From: Terebella lapidaria
Taxonomy: Eukaryota > Annelida > Polychaeta > Terebellida > Terebellidae
Assembly (NCBI GenBank): GCA_949152475.1
Contig: OX424555.1
Span: forward strand, 15,890,868 to 15,954,867
Direction of reading: 5' to 3'
Length of the DNA: 64,000 nucleotides
Shown here piece by piece: positions 59,301 through 64,000 of the stretch. The position numbers were made by a program, and so were the translations under genes. The notes beneath the pieces are model-generated. The model saw only the letters and a program-made list of their open reading frames with translations, ran no database searches and had not been told where the DNA came from. Within the stretch, counting starts at the first letter, position 1. Each line of letters begins with the position of its first letter.

Positions 59301-60233
59301 ATATTTGAGGCACACTATTGAAATTTCTGCTCACTTCCATCCGGGACCTCACAGTTGCTGGCCGGAGATGAGACCAGGTAATCGTTGGCCGCCCATCCAG
59401 TCTGCGTGTGAAATAGATACGGTGTTAGCGGTTTCATCAAAGACCCTCCAACAGAGGGTCTTTGGTTTCATGATCTACGTAGGCCTATTATTATATATTG
59501 GCATTAGACATTTTTCCAACAAATGCTCAAAGGCGCAAGATATATCGATATACACATGAATATTGCCGATACGTACAGAGCCGATGTAATCGAACTCCCA
59601 ATAGTCATAATTGGTGCCGCTCAGATCACAGTTGACAGCGCCACCTGTGGCCGTGAAACAGGCTCCCGAGCTGGCAGAACCTATCACATTGCCACATCCT
59701 GCAAACAAGTACGAGCTTTGATGGGGTATTAGGTAAACATTAACCTTGTGGTGCAATACAAATTAGTCAAAATTTTGTAGGGTTGGTAGGATTTGCAGTC
59801 GGGCATTACCGCCCTTCGGAGCGCTGGTCTAAACCATGATGTTAGATTCAGTGGTTGGGATGAAAAAAAAAAATCGTTAATTGATGACACCATAAAACTA
59901 ACAAAAACCTGCTCTCAAATATCCTTGCTGTTATGGTTCACTATGATTATCCATTTTCATCGTGCCCGATACTGCTCGTTAAAATATTTGTGATATTATA
60001 TCATTATGTACAAGGCCATAATCAAATTCCATACCCCAAAAAAATGCTAAATATGATAATAATAATAATTCATATCTCATGATAATTCATTAATTATGAC
60101 CAGATCATTAAGGGTTTTGACCTGAATCTCTGATGTTGACGCTGCTCCCGGAGATACAGAGGCAGTCTCCGGCTGAAGGCTGAGCCCGCGCCACGGACAA
60201 CAGGGCCACAACTCCGAGTAGTGTGTACAGCAT
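56349..60233 (-). CDS. Secreted SH3b + PGRP amidase-type protein, gene 2 (7 exons)
   Basis: Exons (minus strand): 60,233-60,122, 59,698-59,577, 59,401-59,335, 59,163-59,075, 57,325-57,229, 56,807-56,602 and 56,468-56,349. Every exon has exactly the length of its counterpart in gene 1 and the total is again 813 nt, 270 aa. A signal peptide ([17 protein letters not shown]) is followed by an SH3b-like domain and a PGRP domain with H134, Y169, H243, T249 and C251 intact ([33 protein letters not shown]). Differences from gene 1 are scattered: for example exon 4 ends LSLPLGM, not LYLPVDM. The acceptor of exon 6 follows a run of 14 C. Intron 4 is 1.75 kb and mostly a 43-bp minisatellite. A tandem duplication of one ancestral gene explains the pair. 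The same innate-immune role as gene 1 is expected. Confidence 0.9.
57650..59115. repeat. Minisatellite, about 34 x 43 bp, in intron 4 of PGRP gene 2
   Basis: On the gene strand a unit is the last 33 nt of exon 4 (ending CCCCTCGGCATG), the donor GTAACA and four more intron bases (TCCT). The first unit is the exon end itself (59,075). The unit is not a multiple of three, and a TAG lies 10 nt into the intron, so no long frame forms. One unit carries a 17-G run (about 58,470-58,487), and several near 58,790-58,930 are shortened. Confidence 0.95.
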
Positions 60234-60356
60234 CCTTGAGTCTCTTGATCGTCACTGGCGGGTACCTTGTGCTACTGTCGTCTTTGGATACTCTGCATCG
60301 TGACCATCGTGAAAACTTAGACATATGGTGGATGTTCTTATCTTACTAGGCGATAG

Positions 60357-60364
60357 TTTTATAT
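60357..60364 (-). promoter_or_regulatory. TATA box of PGRP gene 2
   Basis: ATATAAAA on the minus strand, about 125 bp upstream of the ATG. A GATA-type site (AAGATAAG, 60,337-60,344) lies just downstream of it. GATA sites are common in invertebrate immune promoters, but that role here is inference. Confidence 0.45.
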
Positions 60365-60436
60365 TTTGCCATACAGGGTGTACCAGTAGCTGGACTGCAC
60401 GACAATATTTGTTCTCAAGTCCTTTTATTAGATTTC

Positions 60437-60826
60437 TATGGCGCCCCGTTCGTGCCACCAAAAAGGGAAGTTATTTTTTTATTTATCTCATACGTATGAG
60501 ATAACAAGTCATACGTAGGAGATACTAACACATACGTATGAGATACTAAGTCATACGTAGGAGATACTATGTCATATGTAGGAGATACTATGACATAATC
60601 ATACGTATGAGATACTATCTCATACGTATGACTTATCATCTCATACGTATGACTTAGTATCTCATACGTATGAGATAGTATCTCAAACGTATGACTTTTT
60701 ATCTCATACGTATCACTTTTTATTTCATACGTTTGACTTAGTAATTCATACGTATGAGATACTATCTCATACGTATGAGTTAGAAAAAATAAATTCTCTT
60801 TTTTGTGGCACAAACGGGGCGCCATG
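60437..60826. mobile_element. Inverted-repeat element filled with CATACGTATG satellite
   Basis: The ends match inverted for about 40 bp (TATGGCGCCCCGTTCGTGCC on the left; CATGGCGCCCCGTTTGTGCC on the complement of the right). GATTTC flanks both sides (60,431-60,436 and 60,827-60,832) as a candidate 6-bp target duplication. The interior (about 60,485-60,785) is about 15 degenerate copies of a roughly 20-bp unit built on the palindrome CATACGTATG plus AGATACTAA. No coding capacity is credible. Confidence 0.75.
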
Positions 60827-60839
60827 GATTTCCCAAACG

Positions 60840-62010
60840 TCGTATACATGTATATATTACAGAAATGACTTCTGTAGTTCTCCTAGACTCATTAGCAGCT
60901 AGCATAGCATTCTCCTGCAGCGGCTTCAGCAACGGTTCGGCATTGATGGGCTTGCACTTGAAATCAAAAAACCCTACCTCACCGTCAGACAGCAGTCAGT
61001 GGTGTGGGCTTTGTCGCGACCAATTGAACTCATCAAATCCTACCTCACCGTCAGACAGCAGTCAGTGGTGTGGGCTTTGTCGCGACCAATTGAACTCATC
61101 AAATCCTACCTCACCGTCAGACAGCAGTCAGTGGTGTGGGCTTTGTCGCGACCAATTGAACTCATCAAATCCTACCTCACCGTCAGACAGCAGTCAGTGG
61201 TGTGGGCTTTGTCGCGACCAATTGAACTCATCAAATCCTACCTCACCGTCAGACAGCAGTCAGTGGTGTGGCACCAACAGAGGTCGTCACCTCAGGTGGT
61301 GGACCTTGGAGTACCACAGGGCTCAGTGATGGAACTCATTTTGTTTTCATCATACATAAGTCCTCTGTGTGGCCTGATCAGATATTTGTACATCTTTATG
61401 CCGACGATACACATGTCTGTCTTCGTGCAACAGCCAGCGATAGGACAGTTAGCAAACACCGAATGGAGAACTGTGTTTGTGGCATCCAAACATGGATGGT
61501 TATAGCCTAAAACTGAATGGCGACAAAATTTGTACTGATTGATGAACGTCTCACTGTGTCAGGTGCCATGATATTCAGAAACTGCAAAGAATTCAGAATA
61601 TCGCTGCCCGAATCACAACCCGTCGAATGACATCAGACAGCATCACTTCTATGACGAAAGAACTGCATTGGCTCCCAGTATATCAACGAATTGATTACAA
61701 GGTAGCATGCCGCACAGACAAGTGCTTACATGTAGCTGGTCGTAGTCAACTCTATCTGACTGAGTTGTACGTGCCAGCACGCAGTCTTCGTTCAGGTCAA
61801 GACAACTTTTTGTGCAACCAAAGACCAGACGTGAAACCTATGGTAACCGTTCTTTCAAGTTTGCTGCGCCCAACTATGGAACAATCTGCCATTTGAATTG
61901 AGAAACATTGGTCTTTATGACACTTACAAAAGACATATAAAAACCCACTCATTCCTGTGTACATATATCCCGAATTGTGAATCTTTCAGTCTAGTCACCA
62001 CATGTTTTTT
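60840..62010 (+). mobile_element. CR1/L2-like LINE, 3' part, decayed
   Basis: In several frames the RT and tail motifs of CR1-type LINEs can be read in order: SVVLLDSLAA, LLQRLQQRFGIDGLAL, KSYLTVRQQSV, GVPQGSV, YADDTHVCL, LKLNGDK, IQNIAARI, ELHWLPVYQRIDYKV and GNRSFKFAAP near 61,850. Frame changes between them and a missing segment after the first motif show it is dead. A 66-bp piece of the RT region is amplified (separate entry). The 5' end is truncated close to the neighbouring inverted-repeat element. The 3' end is around 61,960-62,010. Confidence 0.75.
60973..61271 (+). repeat. Tandem repeat, 4.5 x 66 bp, inside the LINE
   Basis: The word CCTACCTCACCGTCAGACAG occurs at 60,973, 61,039, 61,105, 61,171 and 61,237, exactly 66 bp apart, with no visible divergence between units. 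The unit spans the KSYLTVRQQSV region of RT and keeps the reading frame (22 codons). Confidence 0.9.
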
Positions 62011-62921
62011 TTTCTAAATAATAAAATATAATTGTTTTATAATTTTTTTTATATTATATTAGTCTTCATTGTAGGTTTATGTTGTCATTCACCTCATTCC
62101 ACACACATAACTACATGTTCATTATAATGTCAAACATTTTACTAAACCCTGTATCGAAAAAAATGAGCATGTGTAAAAATACAGATAAATTCCCAAATAA
62201 AAATCAAACCGGCCATCGACATAATAGGTTTGGTTGAATACGCGTAGATCTAGTTTATTATTGACTATGCATATGAAAAAAATGAATACGCAAAAAAATA
62301 TTAAATACATGAGTAGGCCTACTTAATTAATACAAGTAACAAATTATTGAATACAGTATAATATACGAAATACGGGTATAAGATTTTAAATACCATAACA
62401 CTTCTAATAAACACAGGGGCGTTTGTTGATTTCGTTCCAGACCTGTGTGTATTAGAAGCCTGCGTTCATTGGAAGCCCTGCGTGCATTGATATAACCCCC
62501 TATCGTCAGTAAATAATTGCAGAAATACAATCAACTTGTGATTACGTGTGCTTGAATTCCCCTTACAACATTGCATAATTATGTGTCTGTCGTCATTACG
62601 TCGCAGTTACCACTTCTTCCACCCCCTGCGTTTATCAGACGCCCTGCGTTTTACGGTATGGGTAACACATTATTGAATATATACATAAATAAATATGCAT
62701 ATAAATAAATATACGTATAGGGCATATTTCAGGCACTTTTGAAGCATGGCCCTATTCATTTCCTATTTTAGCGCTCCTAAGGAAAGTTTAGAAACAAGAT
62801 CAATAGATCCATGGTTATGCCACTCCAAGTGCAATATACTGTATAATAAACTGTTTATCATTACACATCGTTCGTTCCATTTAGTCCAAGTACAACGTCT
62901 CCGTGGCAAAATTCTGAAATA
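62011..62921. other. No gene seen
   Basis: AT-rich noncoding sequence. A short repeated motif (CCCTGCGTTTATCAGA, AGCCCTGCGT, GCCTGCGTTCAT) is seen near 62,455-62,655, but nothing else. Confidence 0.4.
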
Positions 62922-63489
62922 CAGTGTCATCCATTAATTCGGAGCCACCAAAAAGTAGTGACACATTTCAAACTGTTGCCCAGCCAATGGGATATTGATG
63001 GATGATATACTTGTTTCTTATTTTTTCCACATTCTGAGATTCTGGACTACCAATTAATTACATAATATAAATTCTGAAGTGCCATATGACCATACGGGTG
63101 ATCCGGATTTGCGCATCTGGGTCTAGGACTTTTATTCCTGATCTGTGGGCGAGCACGGACCTCAAATTCGCTTCATGAATGTTTCTTATTCAATATCCTC
63201 ATCCACCTTGAAAGATTCTGAGCAGTAAATGTTTTGAAAATGTATATATTCCCAAAGAAAAGGATTCAACGAACGTATTTTCCTTCGAGATTATGTGATA
63301 TATGATCCAGAACAAGTGGAAGATCCAGTCAAATCGTTACGGCTATCACTCTCATTGTAAACCAAATGTAGCCTGTAAGTTTTGTCACTGGGTTTATTGA
63401 GAATATACACTCGTATTCATGTGATTGCAATACCAAATTGTGGTTATCAAGACCTGACTAAAGTGGCTCCAAATTAATGGATGGCACTG
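62922..63489. mobile_element. Inverted-repeat MITE (568 bp)
   Basis: It starts CAGTGTCATCCATTAATTCG and the complement of its right end reads CAGTGCCATCCATTAATTTG, continuing as GGAGCCAC on both. TIRs are about 28 bp. CAGT termini are typical of Tc1/mariner elements, and TA precedes the left end, but the right flank is TT, so the target duplication is imperfect. No transposase remains. Confidence 0.7.
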
Positions 63490-64000
63490 TTACTATTAGG
63501 AGCTATCAGACACTGGGTTCAACGGTTCTGGTGTAGGCAATCAGTAGGCCCTGGTGTCAGTCAGGATTCTCCACCATACGTTGTCAAGAGAGCGATATCG
63601 GCCCAAGTGTAATATCCTGCACTTTCCGGCCCATGTGTCACAGGTTACTATTGTTCTAAATGTAATGAGAATTTGAGTTGTGTCAAACGAATTAAATGGC
63701 ATTATTTTAGTTGGTGAGTAGTGTTAGAAGAGTAGAGCCGCGATATCGAGGGCTAGACTGAACAAAATAGTCATCACGTCCCCATTATAAACACCGCTCG
63801 TATGTGTCACTGGAATAACCAAAGTCAAAATGGAAGAGTTTTCATCTTCAGCCCATAGCACTATAGTTCTACCAGTACACAATATAATAAAATATAACAA
63901 TGCTATAATTTGTGGCATTTATTGTTCTATGCCTCAGCTTCATAGAAAGCTCTGTAGACGATAAATACTTTGCGCAAATACATACATGAATACACTAAAT
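63490..64000. other. No gene seen
   Basis: No coding frame, RNA gene or clear repeat. The window ends in AT-rich sequence. Confidence 0.4.

Overview
The window looks like nuclear DNA of a marine invertebrate. A lophotrochozoan, most likely a mollusc, is my best guess, but the species cannot be read from the sequence. The support is indirect: short-exon, intron-rich genes, a secreted SH3b-PGRP architecture, tRNA-derived SINEs, a DIRS element, a Gypsy element and many small inverted-repeat elements. About a tenth of the span at most is host coding sequence or its introns outside arrays. The rest is repeats of several ages.

Layout. Positions 1-7,770 hold a local family of four copies of a small intronless C2H2 zinc-finger gene (minus strand). 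Copy 1 runs off the window edge with an open frame. Copies 2 and 3 are truncated and lie in a perfect 1,587-bp tandem duplication. Copy 4 is complete (205 aa, three fingers). A 5'-truncated LINE, itself hit by a SINE, sits between copies. A PIF/Harbinger remnant follows (7,783-9,035), then mostly empty sequence with a fold-back repeat, then a 3.9-kb element built on a 147-bp tandem repeat (11,481-15,335). An eight-exon ABHD6-like lipase gene lies at 15,957-18,322 (plus). A nearly whole DIRS-type retroelement occupies 19,973-26,361. A field of degenerate repeats with a clean MITE follows.

The centre of interest is 28,020-60,233. Two tandem paralogous genes there encode secreted SH3b + peptidoglycan-recognition proteins. 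Each has seven exons, identical exon lengths and 270 aa, and each keeps the zinc-amidase residues. A young Gypsy element with identical LTRs (45,366-56,195) lies between them. In each gene, intron 4 is filled by a minisatellite whose unit is the 3' end of exon 4 plus the 5' splice site plus 10 nt of intron: about 240 copies of 48 bp in gene 1 and about 34 copies of 43 bp in gene 2. Each array matches the exon tail of its own gene, so the exon appears to be the founding, and perhaps still participating, unit of its array. This is the most unusual signal I found.

The last 4 kb holds an inverted-repeat element filled with palindromic satellite, a decayed CR1-like LINE with an in-frame 66-bp amplification in its RT domain, and a 568-bp inverted-repeat MITE. 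The two PGRP genes would act together as secreted peptidoglycan amidases or receptors of innate immunity. The lipase and the zinc-finger genes have no evident link to them.
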